Below are positions 1 to 6,104 of a DNA stretch of 6,122 nucleotides, piece by piece. The notes under the pieces are model-generated. The model was not told the origin of the DNA. It saw only the letters and a list, made by a program, of their open reading frames with translations, and ran no database searches. Both the position numbers and the translations under genes were made by a program. Source of the DNA: Alphaproteobacteria bacterium. Its GTDB lineage: Bacteria > Pseudomonadota > Alphaproteobacteria > UBA3830. Positions within the stretch are counted from its first letter, which is position 1. Each line of letters starts with the position of its first letter. The stretch is taken from assembly GCA_017416635.1 (NCBI GenBank), contig JAFQBQ010000011.1:1-6122 (forward strand). Reading direction: 5' to 3'.

Positions 1-2622
1 CAGGCAGTGGTAATCCGTACTGAACCTTTCACTTATAACGTTCAAAGATCCTTGATCTTTAAGATTTCCTTTTGAGTCTATCAAAGAGTAATACAATAAA
101 TTCCTTTCGCCCCTGTCGATACCAATTACGGAAATATCATCAGAGCTTTTGATATATTCCCTTACGAGATCGTTAATATTATCTCTGCCCCGTGCCTTAA
201 AATTTAACGTAATTGGTACGTGAAACTGAAGTTTATCTACGGTAAATCTTCTATCTTTGATTATATCATACGGAAATGTTTTTTTAAGTTTACTTCTTCG
301 ACAGTCTATTCCTTTATTTTTTTTATGTACGAATTTTTTATTTATACTTTTTTTTCGGAAAAACATTTCAGCTTCTCCGTTTAGTTTATAGACGACATTT
401 TTCAAATTATCTTCATCAAACAGAGCGCGCCAGTACATAGTGTGTAAATTCGGCGCTCCGTAACTGAGTTTCGAAAAATCTTTGTTATAAATTTTGAACA
501 GGTATAATTTCTTCGCTTTCACTAAATCATGAATTCTGCTCGCTGCGATATTTTTAAACGTTATTTTATAACCTTGTGCTTCGATTTCTCTGTAAAAACC
601 ACTCAGATCTTCGTAGGATTCAGTAGGCGAGAAATGGAAATTAAATTTGCTCCAATCTTGATGCTTATTGATGGATGATTTGAAAAAATCTATGAGTTCA
701 TGACAGAAGTCAATATCGAATGAGTCACCTTTTTTATGACATCCTTTTTCATATTTTTCCAATAGATCTGCGCTTGGATGAAATTCTTCTATGCCTGTTT
801 TTGAACAAATAAATACTTTGGGAAGCATTTTGTTCGCTCCCGGCAGCAGTTTGTATTCTATTTTTTCATAGCAATTCTCAGGAGATATAGCTTCTTCTTT
901 TAACTTGTCGAAAACGTCCTTTTTATACTTTGAATCGACAATTCCAAGGTAATACAGACCATCTTTTCTGAATAAAATAGACTGATTGGCTTGCTCTTTA
1001 TTAACGTCCCATCCGTCGAGAAGAGTAGGACAATTAAAGTTGAGTTTAAATTTCTCGAGAGAATACGGTTTTTTCGTTGCCAAATTTCGGGCCCTGTTAT
1101 AAAGAGAAATAATCTTTCTCAAAGTTGCATATTGTTCATTTAATATGTTATAGAACGCGGCATCTGTATCGACGGTTGCGTCAGAAATAAAAATTCGTAC
1201 AAAATTTTGCAGAGCTTTTATCGCATCCAATAATGCTTTGATATTGTCAATGCTGTCCTTATCCTCGAGATATTTTTCGTAAGCTTCATTTATATTTTCG
1301 AACAAGTTTAGATCTTGTCTCTTATTATTAGTTTCATTATTATCAGTTTTCCTATAAGGAACCTTCATCTCTACGAAGTATTCCATTAATTCCGTGAAAT
1401 CATGCTCAGATTCAGGCGGAAGAGCCTGCCGTAGTATATCTAACGAGATGAATGTGGATTTTTTATTTTTGCTTTTATCTTCAGCCGAATTTTCCAAAAG
1501 TTCGACAACTTTTTTCATCGTTTCATCTGTGGAAAATTTATCTTTCATTGCCAGCGTAATGTAGTTCCAAGGACCAAATGCCGCGTGCGATACGGAAGTT
1601 ATCTGGGAAAGCGGAATATAAATCTTACTCAGATTATAATTACCGGCAGCCAATTCTTTAAATAACTTGGGTAACATATTTGTCTTCAATATGTTTTGAT
1701 TTAATTCAGCATAGTAGTTATCTATTTCCGAAGTTAATTCTTCGTTGTTGATTATCTCGCTATACCTGAATGAATTAGATTCAGCCTTACTCAAAATTTG
1801 CTTATATAATTGTTTGAATTTCGGTAATTTTTCTGCTTTGTGACGCATATTATATTCGTTAATATACTCATTCAATCCTTTCGTCTTTTGTCCTTCTTTT
1901 TCGGCACGGCCACCTATTATCTCGTTGTATTTATCAATTCCGGATTGAGTCATTGTTTTATTGAAGTAACTTACAGAGAACAATTCATCTGTACTTATTT
2001 GAAAATCTCTGCTCAATTGATCTAACTCATCAGATAATAATTCTTTTATTTTTTGATAGTCTTTTACATTTTTATAATGTTTAGGAAGATTATCGTTGAT
2101 CAGTCTTTCGGGAATGTTCATGTTATACATATTCTTTCGGCTTTGATTGTATCCGCCGAAATAAGTTGTGAATTTATCAAATTCACTGATTATAGCCATG
2201 GCTTCTTCGTTAGATTGAAACTTATCTTTCAGCAAGGCTATAACTTTTTTCCCGAATAGAGCTTTTATATCGTCGTTATTCAGATGGTTGTTGATTTTTG
2301 TACGTAATTCTTTTTGCCCCTCCTCGAAAGAGTCTTTCTCAGCTTCATTATGCCCGCTATTGGCGAAAGCTTTGTAAGCTGATTCCAATTCTTCAAGCGA
2401 TAACTCGAAATTTGCGAAAGCCTTACGAATAAATTCTCTGTGCAATTCATCAAGATAAAGTTTTACTTCCTTGTAAGCATCAGCTTTTTTCTCATCTGCA
2501 GCTACAAATGATTCTATAGCTTCCTGGCTCTCGATAAGTTCTTCCTTATTATTAATTGCAAGAGGTTTTAATTCAAACCGTAAAGTCTTACTGAGTGAAT
2601 AAATGTTTTGAAAATTTTGCAT
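1..2622 (-). CDS. cas12a: Type V-A CRISPR nuclease Cas12a (Cpf1), N-terminal 874 residues, C-terminus beyond the window
   Basis: Cas12a is the single effector of type V-A CRISPR: it processes its own pre-crRNA, recognises a T-rich PAM and cuts target DNA with one RuvC site. The frame is open from the ATG at 2622 to the left edge with no stop or frameshift. The start YSLSKTLRFELKP is the family N-terminus. Other hallmarks are FTTYFGGYNQSRKNMY (REC1), IGGRAEKEGQKTKGLNEYIN, LPGANKMLPKVF around residue 598 (PAM-contact region), YGAPNLHTMYWRALF, YKLNGEAEMF and FHVPITLNFKA. RuvC-I is IGIDRGERNLLYY, with catalytic D836 close to D832 of the Lachnospiraceae enzyme. H766 and K789 sit where that enzyme has its crRNA-processing residues (inference). 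Family length is about 1,230-1,300, so roughly 360 residues (bridge helix, RuvC-II, Nuc, RuvC-III) are missing from view. ATG 2622 has GGAG 6 nt upstream; an in-frame ATG at 2637 would add five residues. Confidence 0.98.
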   Translation of the reverse strand, partial: MQNFQNIYSLSKTLRFELKPLAINNKEELIESQEAIESFVAADEKKADAYKEVKLYLDELHREFIRKAFANFELSLEELESAYKAFANSGHNEAEKDSFEEGQKELRTKINNHLNNDDIKALFGKKVIALLKDKFQSNEEAMAIISEFDKFTTYFGGYNQSRKNMYNMNIPERLINDNLPKHYKNVKDYQKIKELLSDELDQLSRDFQISTDELFSVSYFNKTMTQSGIDKYNEIIGGRAEKEGQKTKGLNEYINEYNMRHKAEKLPKFKQLYKQILSKAESNSFRYSEIINNEELTSEIDNYYAELNQNILKTNMLPKLFKELAAGNYNLSKIYIPLSQITSVSHAAFGPWNYITLAMKDKFSTDETMKKVVELLENSAEDKSKNKKSTFISLDILRQALPPESEHDFTELMEYFVEMKVPYRKTDNNETNNKRQDLNLFENINEAYEKYLEDKDSIDNIKALLDAIKALQNFVRIFISDATVDTDAAFYNILNEQYATLRKIISLYNRARNLATKKPYSLEKFKLNFNCPTLLDGWDVNKEQANQSILFRKDGLYYLGIVDSKYKKDVFDKLKEEAISPENCYEKIEYKLLPGANKMLPKVFICSKTGIEEFHPSADLLEKYEKGCHKKGDSFDIDFCHELIDFFKSSINKHQDWSKFNFHFSPTESYEDLSGFYREIEAQGYKITFKNIAASRIHDLVKAKKLYLFKIYNKDFSKLSYGAPNLHTMYWRALFDEDNLKNVVYKLNGEAEMFFRKKSINKKFVHKKNKGIDCRRSKLKKTFPYDIIKDRRFTVDKLQFHVPITLNFKARGRDNINDLVREYIKSSDDISVIGIDRGERNLLYYSLIDSKGNLKDQGSLNVISERFSTDYHCL

Positions 2623-2627
2623 GGTGA

Positions 2628-2635
2628 TCTCCTTC
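2628..2635 (-). promoter_or_regulatory. Ribosome binding site deciding the cas12a start
   Basis: On the minus strand GAAGGAGA lies with its GGAG core 6 nt before ATG 2622, which is ideal spacing. A second, similar element (AAAGGAGATAGACAT) lies further upstream, but its GGAG core is 12 nt from the alternative in-frame ATG at 2637, so the 2622 start is preferred. Confidence 0.8.
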
Positions 2636-2670
2636 ATTCTTATGTCTATCTCCTTTAATTAATTAAAATT

Positions 2671-2698
2671 ACTCTAACACACCGTAAAAATAAAACAA
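2671..2698 (-). promoter_or_regulatory. Probable cas12a promoter
   Basis: On the minus strand a TTGTTT -35 (2698-2693) and a TAGAGT -10 (2676-2671) are separated by 16 nt, predicting a start near 2664 and a leader of about 42 nt. The hexamers are only moderately good (4/6 each), so exact positions are uncertain. The PAM and 9-nt target of the CreR-like guide lie between the two hexamers, so a Cas12a complex bound there would cover the RNA polymerase site. Confidence 0.55.
2676..2688 (-). promoter_or_regulatory. Partial Cas12a target site (PAM TTTA plus 9-nt seed match) in the cas12a promoter
   Basis: Read on the minus strand, TTTA (2688-2685) is followed immediately by CGGTGTGTT (2684-2676). 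The same nine bases directly follow the solitary Cas12a repeat at 2793-2801. Identity breaks at guide position 10. PAM, orientation and register are all as needed for Cas12a binding, with the RNA pairing to the plus strand. A 9-nt seed match would support binding but should not allow cleavage (family knowledge), so this is read as an operator, not a cleavage target. Confidence 0.85.
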
Positions 2699-2703
2699 CC
2701 CCC

Positions 2704-2717
2704 AAAAGTACACTTTT
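2704..2717. repeat. 14-bp palindrome between the divergent promoters
   Basis: AAAAGT and ACTTTT flank a 2-nt centre (AC). The right arm overlaps the -35 of the plus-strand promoter (2715-2720), and the site lies 6 bp from the proposed cas12a -35. It could be an operator for a dimeric regulator, but short AT-rich palindromes also arise by chance. Confidence 0.4.
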
Positions 2718-2742
2718 ACAACATTCTTGAATTTGGTATTAT
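2715..2742 (+). promoter_or_regulatory. Promoter of the CreR-like RNA
   Basis: TTTACA (2715-2720, 5/6 to TTGACA) and TATTAT (2737-2742, 5/6 to TATAAT) are separated by 16 nt. The predicted start is about 2748-2750, just before a 5' hairpin and the Cas12a repeat. It is better than the cas12a promoter, as expected if the guide RNA is made constitutively and divergently. Confidence 0.7.
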
Positions 2743-2756
2743 GTTCTAGTGAAGAT

Positions 2757-2792
2757 GTAACGTCTTCAGAGAAAATTTCTACTGTAGTAGAT
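2757..2792 (+). CRISPR. Solitary degenerate type V-A repeat (no array)
   Basis: The 36 nt that would make up a full repeat end in the perfect Cas12a handle (2774-2792) and start with GT, like many V-A repeats. No second copy of the handle occurs in the window, so this is not an array. The 5' half is partly taken up by a separate hairpin. The host's true repeat is not visible, so the degree of divergence cannot be judged. Confidence 0.8.
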
Positions 2793-2854
2793 CGGTGTGT
2801 TCAAAGTTGATTTTTCTGCCATGCACCTAGCCTTGTGGAAGCTTAAATGGATTT

Positions 2855-2880
2855 AGGGTTGGAGAGCCGACCCTTATTTT
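2855..2880 (+). terminator. Intrinsic terminator downstream of the CreR-like RNA
   Basis: AGGGTTGG (2855-2862) pairs with CCGACCCT (2867-2874) across an AGAG loop, giving 8 bp with one G-U pair, followed by TATTTT. It is the first GC-rich hairpin with a T-tract after the repeat and would give a primary RNA of about 130 nt. Confidence 0.65.
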
Positions 2881-3124
2881 CCTGTACTTGTTACGATATT
2901 TACACATAGATTAGCTCTGAAAATACTTTTCTTCCTAGCTCCACCAATAAGCAAAAAGCGTAAAAACTTATAGCATAGCCATTTTTAGCGAAATAAATTC
3001 ACGAAAACGCTGTAGTGTCTTAAAATTACCACAGTATTGGGCTGTTTCTCTTGAAATTTCAGATGGTATGCGACAATACCTATGTATAAGCTAAGCCTTT
3101 ACTCTTTTCCTGAAAAATAAGGAA
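2881..3124. other. Intergenic stretch with no convincing gene; one unidentified reading-frame fragment
   Basis: I see no tRNA, CRISPR repeat or recognisable protein here. On the minus strand, 3090-2971 is an open stretch of 40 codons between stops, containing IPSEISRETAQYCGNF and a basic TLQRFREF segment. It has no usable start or ribosome site and may be a decayed fragment of a larger gene such as a transposase, or chance. The stretch probably marks the junction between the CRISPR locus and the element to the right. Confidence 0.4.
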
Positions 3125-3174
3125 ATGTTTGAAGGTAAGCTCTTGGGTAAGCTCTTGCTTACCTCCTCAAACAT
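3125..3174. repeat. Long hairpin containing a 12-bp tandem direct repeat
   Basis: ATGTTTGA (3125-3132) plus AGGTAAG (3133-3139) pair with CTTACCT (3158-3164) and TCAAACAT (3167-3174). This gives 15 bp with a 2-nt bulge (CC, 3165-3166) and an 18-nt loop. GGTAAGCTCTTG occurs twice head to tail (3134-3145 and 3146-3157), so CTTACC can pair with either copy and form a short alternative hairpin at 3146-3163. No T-tract follows, so it is not a terminator in either direction. It lies about 20 bp before the promoter of the right-hand operon; an operator, an integrase or excisionase binding site, or an origin structure are possible. Confidence 0.8.
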
Positions 3175-3192
3175 CAGCGTTCCCCCACTTGA

Positions 3193-3221
3193 TTGTTTGT
3201 GATAAATCCCCTTTATATAGG
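3193..3221 (+). promoter_or_regulatory. Probable promoter of the xis-like, primase and DUF927 operon
   Basis: TTGTTT (3193-3198) and TATAGG (3216-3221) are 17 nt apart, predicting a start near 3228 and a 5' leader of about 40 nt. An overlapping reading uses TTGATT (3189-3194) with a -10 in the TTTATATA run (3212-3219). The hexamers are moderate, consistent with a regulated promoter. Confidence 0.5.
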
Positions 3222-3269
3222 CTCGTAAAGGTCGACATGGTGTTGGCCTTAAACTAAGGAGAATAAGTC

Positions 3270-3491
3270 ATGAATTTACATGATATTTTTAAGAGTTGGC
3301 GTTCGCCATTTATAACGAGAGAACAGTTATATGAAGTGACAGGGGGATTAATCCATCCCAAAACTATAAGAAACTTAGATTCGGCGGGAAAAGGTATAAG
3401 TGGTCGATTTCGAGTAGGCAGAAAAGTAGCGTACCCGATAGATGAGGTCGTTAAGTTTCTCGAAAATAAAATGGAGGAATGCCATGATTGA
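3270..3491 (+). CDS. Small winged-helix DNA-binding protein, excisionase/AlpA-like
   Basis: A 73-residue basic protein. Residues about 15-36 (ITREQLYEVTGGLIHPKTIRN) look like the helix-turn-helix of the MerR/excisionase superfamily. GRFRVGRKVAYP (45-56) forms the expected wing, and PIDEVVKFLENK (56-67) is the closing helix typical of Xis/AlpA-type proteins. Proteins of this size and form act as recombination directionality factors or as activators of element genes. Here it is the first gene of an operon with a primase and an ATPase, which fits a regulator of replication or excision of a mobile element. AAGGAG lies 8 nt before ATG 3270. Its stop overlaps the next start by 8 nt, suggesting translational coupling. 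No integrase is visible, so excisionase activity is not proven; a transcriptional activator is equally likely. Confidence 0.82.
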   Translation: MNLHDIFKSWRSPFITREQLYEVTGGLIHPKTIRNLDSAGKGISGRFRVGRKVAYPIDEVVKFLENKMEECHD

Positions 3492-4416
3492 TTTTCAAAG
3501 TATAAAGCAGCGATATAGCGAAAATCCGCAGCCGATTTTGCGGGAACTCGTTGGGGCAGGAGAAGTTCAGGGCAGCGATTATGTTGCTCTAAATCCTCGT
3601 CGGAATGATAAACACCGTGGATCTTTTCGCATTCACATCGCGACGGGAAGATTTCATGATTTTGCGACAGGAGACAGAGGCGGAAGTATCCTTGATCTTG
3701 CGTCCTTTGTTTATGATTGCGATTTATTAACAGCAGCGCAAAAACTTCAACAGCTTTTTCCTTCTTTAGCCGGTACGTCTGTTGCAGCAGACACAATACC
3801 AGCTAAGAAGAAAAAATTAGACCCAAATTACATATGGAGCTTATCAATTGTCTCGCAACATAAGTATTTGAACAAGAAGAAGGTAACAATTGGCAATGCA
3901 AGAGTCAATCTTTATAAGGACAATGCGCAGCTTGTTGTTCCATTAACCGATTCTTGCCCAACGAGTGCGGAAAACCTACAGGTTAAAGGGCTTCAGTTTA
4001 TAAAAGAAGACGGCAGAAAAAGCTTTCCTTTACCATTTAAAGGATTGTTTCATGTCGCATCTAATTACGGCGTTTCAAAGGAAATCATTGTAATATGCGA
4101 AGGATACGCGACAGCTCGAAGTATTGCTGAATCAACAGACTTTTTCGTAATAGCTGCAATGTCGGCGTGTAATTTGAGGTGTGTCGTTGAAAAGATTGCT
4201 AAGCAATTTCCAAACTCAAAAATAGTCATTGCAGCAGACAACGACGAAACAGGAAGAAAAGTCGCTGCAGATGCAAAACTAATAATAAGTTCAATTGAAA
4301 TAATCTACCCAACGCATAAATGCAATGACTTTAATGATTTGTATCAAGCTATTGGAGCTGAAGGAGTAAGTTGTCTTTTTTCCATAGGAAGGAAGGTGAA
4401 TCATGTCGGAAATTAA
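3484..4416 (+). CDS. Toprim-domain DNA primase-like protein of a mobile element
   Basis: 310 residues. The N-terminal part carries FHDFATGDRGGSILDLASF (58-75), the G-x-F-x-DFATGDRGG pattern of element-borne primase N-termini, but without the CHC2 zinc-binding cysteines. After a lysine-rich linker (108-111) comes a Toprim domain: IIVICEGYATARS (201-213, catalytic-type E206), IAADNDETG (249-257, metal-binding D252 and D254) and DFNDL (282-286), a motif common in P4-like primases. The expected role is RNA primer synthesis for element replication, in partnership with the ATPase encoded next. The start at 3484 is chosen because GGAGG lies 6 nt upstream; an in-frame ATG at 3442 would add 14 residues buried in the previous gene, without a ribosome site. 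It overlaps the next gene by 14 nt. Confidence 0.9.
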   Translation: MIDFQSIKQRYSENPQPILRELVGAGEVQGSDYVALNPRRNDKHRGSFRIHIATGRFHDFATGDRGGSILDLASFVYDCDLLTAAQKLQQLFPSLAGTSVAADTIPAKKKKLDPNYIWSLSIVSQHKYLNKKKVTIGNARVNLYKDNAQLVVPLTDSCPTSAENLQVKGLQFIKEDGRKSFPLPFKGLFHVASNYGVSKEIIVICEGYATARSIAESTDFFVIAAMSACNLRCVVEKIAKQFPNSKIVIAADNDETGRKVAADAKLIISSIEIIYPTHKCNDFNDLYQAIGAEGVSCLFSIGRKVNHVGN

Positions 4417-6040
4417 TGAAGATCAATATACGGTAAACAAAAGCGGGCTGTATTTAGGCAAAACAAGAGTCAGCGATCCGATTCAAGTCATCATGCTGTC
4501 TCGGACGGTAGAAAACGACGGCTGGAAAAAGACAATATGCTTCTTAAATATGGATGGGAAAAAGTGCACGTGTAACTTATCACAAAAAACTTTGTTGGAT
4601 AAAACAGAAACATTGAAAATATTAGGAGATTTAGGTTTTAACTTACACTGTAATTCTAAGGCGCTTATGTCTTATCTTTTACAAGCAAAACCTTCCAGAC
4701 GATCGAGGGAGGTTTTAAAGATAGGTTGGATTAATCAGAGGACTTTCATATGCCCATCATTTACTGTTTGCAGAATAGAAAATGAAGAATTTTTTCTTAC
4801 CAACAATGAAGACCATGGATTTGCTAAAAAAGGTTCTCTTGAGGAATGGCGACAACAAATATGTGCACTTTGCGAGGGGAACTCTATTTTGACTTTAGCA
4901 TTATGCGTAGGACTATCTGGCATTTTGTTAGTCCCGTTAAACCTTGAACCCGTAATGGTAAATTTAGTCGGACGCAGTTCAATAGGAAAAACTACAGCCT
5001 TGTGTGTTGCGGCATCTCTATGGGGAAATCCACGAAAATTTATTCAGCAATGGAGAACAACCTCTAATGCTCTAGAAGCTCTCGCAGAATATCATAACGA
5101 TAGTTTGTTGATTTTAGATGAGCTAGGGCAAATTCATGCGAATGAAATAGGAAATATTGTATATATGCTTGGAAATGCAAAAGGGAAAAAGCGTTTAAAT
5201 AGAGAATCCGAACTGAAGCCAAGTAAGGAATGGACTCTTGCTGTACTAAGCTCCGGAGAAGTTGGAATTGCAGATAAAATGGCAGAAGCTGGAGCTAAAG
5301 CAAAGGCGGGACAATTGGTGAGATGTATTGATATAGAAAGTTTACGTTCTAATGAATTAGGCATTTTTGATACTCTACGTGATGATATTGAAAACGGAGC
5401 TAAATTTTCAAATTTGTTTAAACAAGCTACTTCAAAATATTACGGAGTTGCGGCAGAACAATTCATTACGTCTCTCATTGATAGTTCTATTGATATTCAG
5501 GAGCTTTATGATCAACAAAAGATGAGGTTAATCGAGCCGTTGGGAGAAGCTGACGGAGAAGTTATCAGAGTAGCAGAAACATTTGCTTTATTTCTTCTTA
5601 CTGGGATTTTAGCTTGTAGGTTTAAAATATTTGCTCACGGAGAAAATGAATTGATTGCAATAATCATTGAAGTTTTTCAGCGATGGTTAGAAGAAAGAGG
5701 AGGAAAAAAATCAATAGAAGAGAGCCAAGTTTTAGAAAAATTACGCGGAACTCTCGAGATTAACAAGGGATATTTTGATCAAGTAATTAACGGGAATGTA
5801 ACCGAAACACGCTCAAACATCTGGTGGGGAATTCACGAAATCGATCAAAATTACGAAAAGTATTATATTAGTGCTCAGGCATTTAAAAATGACATTTTCA
5901 ACGGATTCAACCTAAAATCCGTAAGAAAGGTTTTATTGGATAAAAAAATACTACTTCTTGATAAAGAAAATAAAAATCCCAAATGTCCTTATACAACGCC
6001 TAAAAACAAAAGGATGATTACAATTATCTATCAGCTATAA
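4403..6040 (+). CDS. DUF927 family P-loop ATPase, putative replicative helicase of a mobile element
   Basis: 545 residues. The central domain matches the DUF927 pattern: Walker A GRSSIGKT (190-197, K196, T197), Walker B LLILDE (235-240, D239, E240), ELGQIHANEIGNIVYMLGN (240-258), a sensor-like LAVLSSGEVG (279-288) and MAEAGAKAKAGQLVRCIDI (293-311) with R307 as a possible arginine finger. The N-terminal 180 residues are a family-specific domain and the C-terminal 120 are probably winged-helix-like. DUF927 proteins sit beside Toprim primases in phages, islands and ICEs and are thought to be the helicase half of a P4 alpha-like replication unit; unwinding is inferred, not shown. The gene overlaps the primase by 14 nt, with an AAGGTG ribosome site about 4 nt before ATG 4403. 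No terminator follows directly. Confidence 0.9.
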   Translation: MSEINEDQYTVNKSGLYLGKTRVSDPIQVIMLSRTVENDGWKKTICFLNMDGKKCTCNLSQKTLLDKTETLKILGDLGFNLHCNSKALMSYLLQAKPSRRSREVLKIGWINQRTFICPSFTVCRIENEEFFLTNNEDHGFAKKGSLEEWRQQICALCEGNSILTLALCVGLSGILLVPLNLEPVMVNLVGRSSIGKTTALCVAASLWGNPRKFIQQWRTTSNALEALAEYHNDSLLILDELGQIHANEIGNIVYMLGNAKGKKRLNRESELKPSKEWTLAVLSSGEVGIADKMAEAGAKAKAGQLVRCIDIESLRSNELGIFDTLRDDIENGAKFSNLFKQATSKYYGVAAEQFITSLIDSSIDIQELYDQQKMRLIEPLGEADGEVIRVAETFALFLLTGILACRFKIFAHGENELIAIIIEVFQRWLEERGGKKSIEESQVLEKLRGTLEINKGYFDQVINGNVTETRSNIWWGIHEIDQNYEKYYISAQAFKNDIFNGFNLKSVRKVLLDKKILLLDKENKNPKCPYTTPKNKRMITIIYQL

Positions 6041-6047
6041 TTTTTGA

Positions 6048-6104
6048 GGTGGAAAAGGTGGAATGCTCATATTTCAAAGAAAAAATGTGGAATCATTCCA
6101 CCTT
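6048..6104. repeat. Cluster of GGTGGAAT direct and inverted repeats
   Basis: GGTGGAA occurs at 6048-6054, GGTGGAAT at 6057-6064 and GTGGAAT at 6087-6093, with the inverse ATTCCACC at 6095-6102. AAGGTGGAAT (6055-6064) and ATTCCACCTT (6095-6104) form perfect 10-bp inverted arms 30 nt apart. GTGGAAT and ATTCCAC around a single C (6087-6101) form a compact palindrome. CTTATAAG (6105-6112) follows directly. The lack of a T-tract speaks against a terminator. Position right after replication genes suggests iteron-like initiator sites or an operator for the next gene. Confidence 0.75.

Larger units (their letters stand above)
2749..2880 (+). ncRNA. creR: CreR-like CRISPR-derived RNA that guides Cas12a to its own promoter
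   Basis: Proposed small RNA made of a 5' hairpin (2751-2767), the Cas12a crRNA handle AATTTCTACTGTAGTAGAT (2774-2792), a guide starting CGGTGTGTT (2793-2801) and a downstream terminator (2855-2880). The handle has the exact 19-nt form of Cas12a crRNAs: stem TCTAC/GTAGA with a 4-nt loop. The guide matches the cas12a promoter for 9 nt next to a TTTA PAM. CreR RNAs are known to recruit type I Cascade or type V-A Cas12a to repress cas promoters; when real crRNAs are scarce or the effector is inhibited, repression is relieved. Here that role is inferred from layout. Cas12a would be expected to cut just 5' of the handle. The 3' end is uncertain, since a short T-run at 2811-2815 or trimming could end it earlier. 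Confidence 0.82.

Noticed and set aside
1840..2259. Plus-strand open frames of 61 and 68 codons
   Set aside because: They lie antisense inside the strongly conserved cas12a REC region, have no ribosome sites, and translate to low-complexity hydrophobic sequence.
2801..2815. Terminator at TCAAAGTTGA followed by five T
   Set aside because: The only stem is 4 bp with a 2-nt loop, too weak to be a standard intrinsic terminator; the 2855-2880 hairpin is far better, although an earlier 3' end cannot be excluded.
2793..2880. A second repeat that would make this a real CRISPR array
   Set aside because: No further copy of the TCTAC/GTAGA handle occurs downstream or elsewhere in the window; the following sequence runs into a terminator instead.
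2881..3250. tRNA gene or tRNA-end attachment site
   Set aside because: No T-arm or anticodon-arm signature could be found on either strand.
3442..3483. Longer start for the primase gene
   Set aside because: The extra 14 residues overlap the upstream gene in another frame and lack a ribosome site, whereas ATG 3484 has GGAGG at ideal spacing.
3254..3796. Minus-strand open frame of 180 codons
   Set aside because: It is antisense to the winged-helix and primase genes, which have clear family motifs and ribosome sites; it has no recognisable motif.
4735..5364. Minus-strand frames of 62 and 76 codons
   Set aside because: Both are shadows of the DUF927 gene, the second one opposite the conserved core after Walker B.
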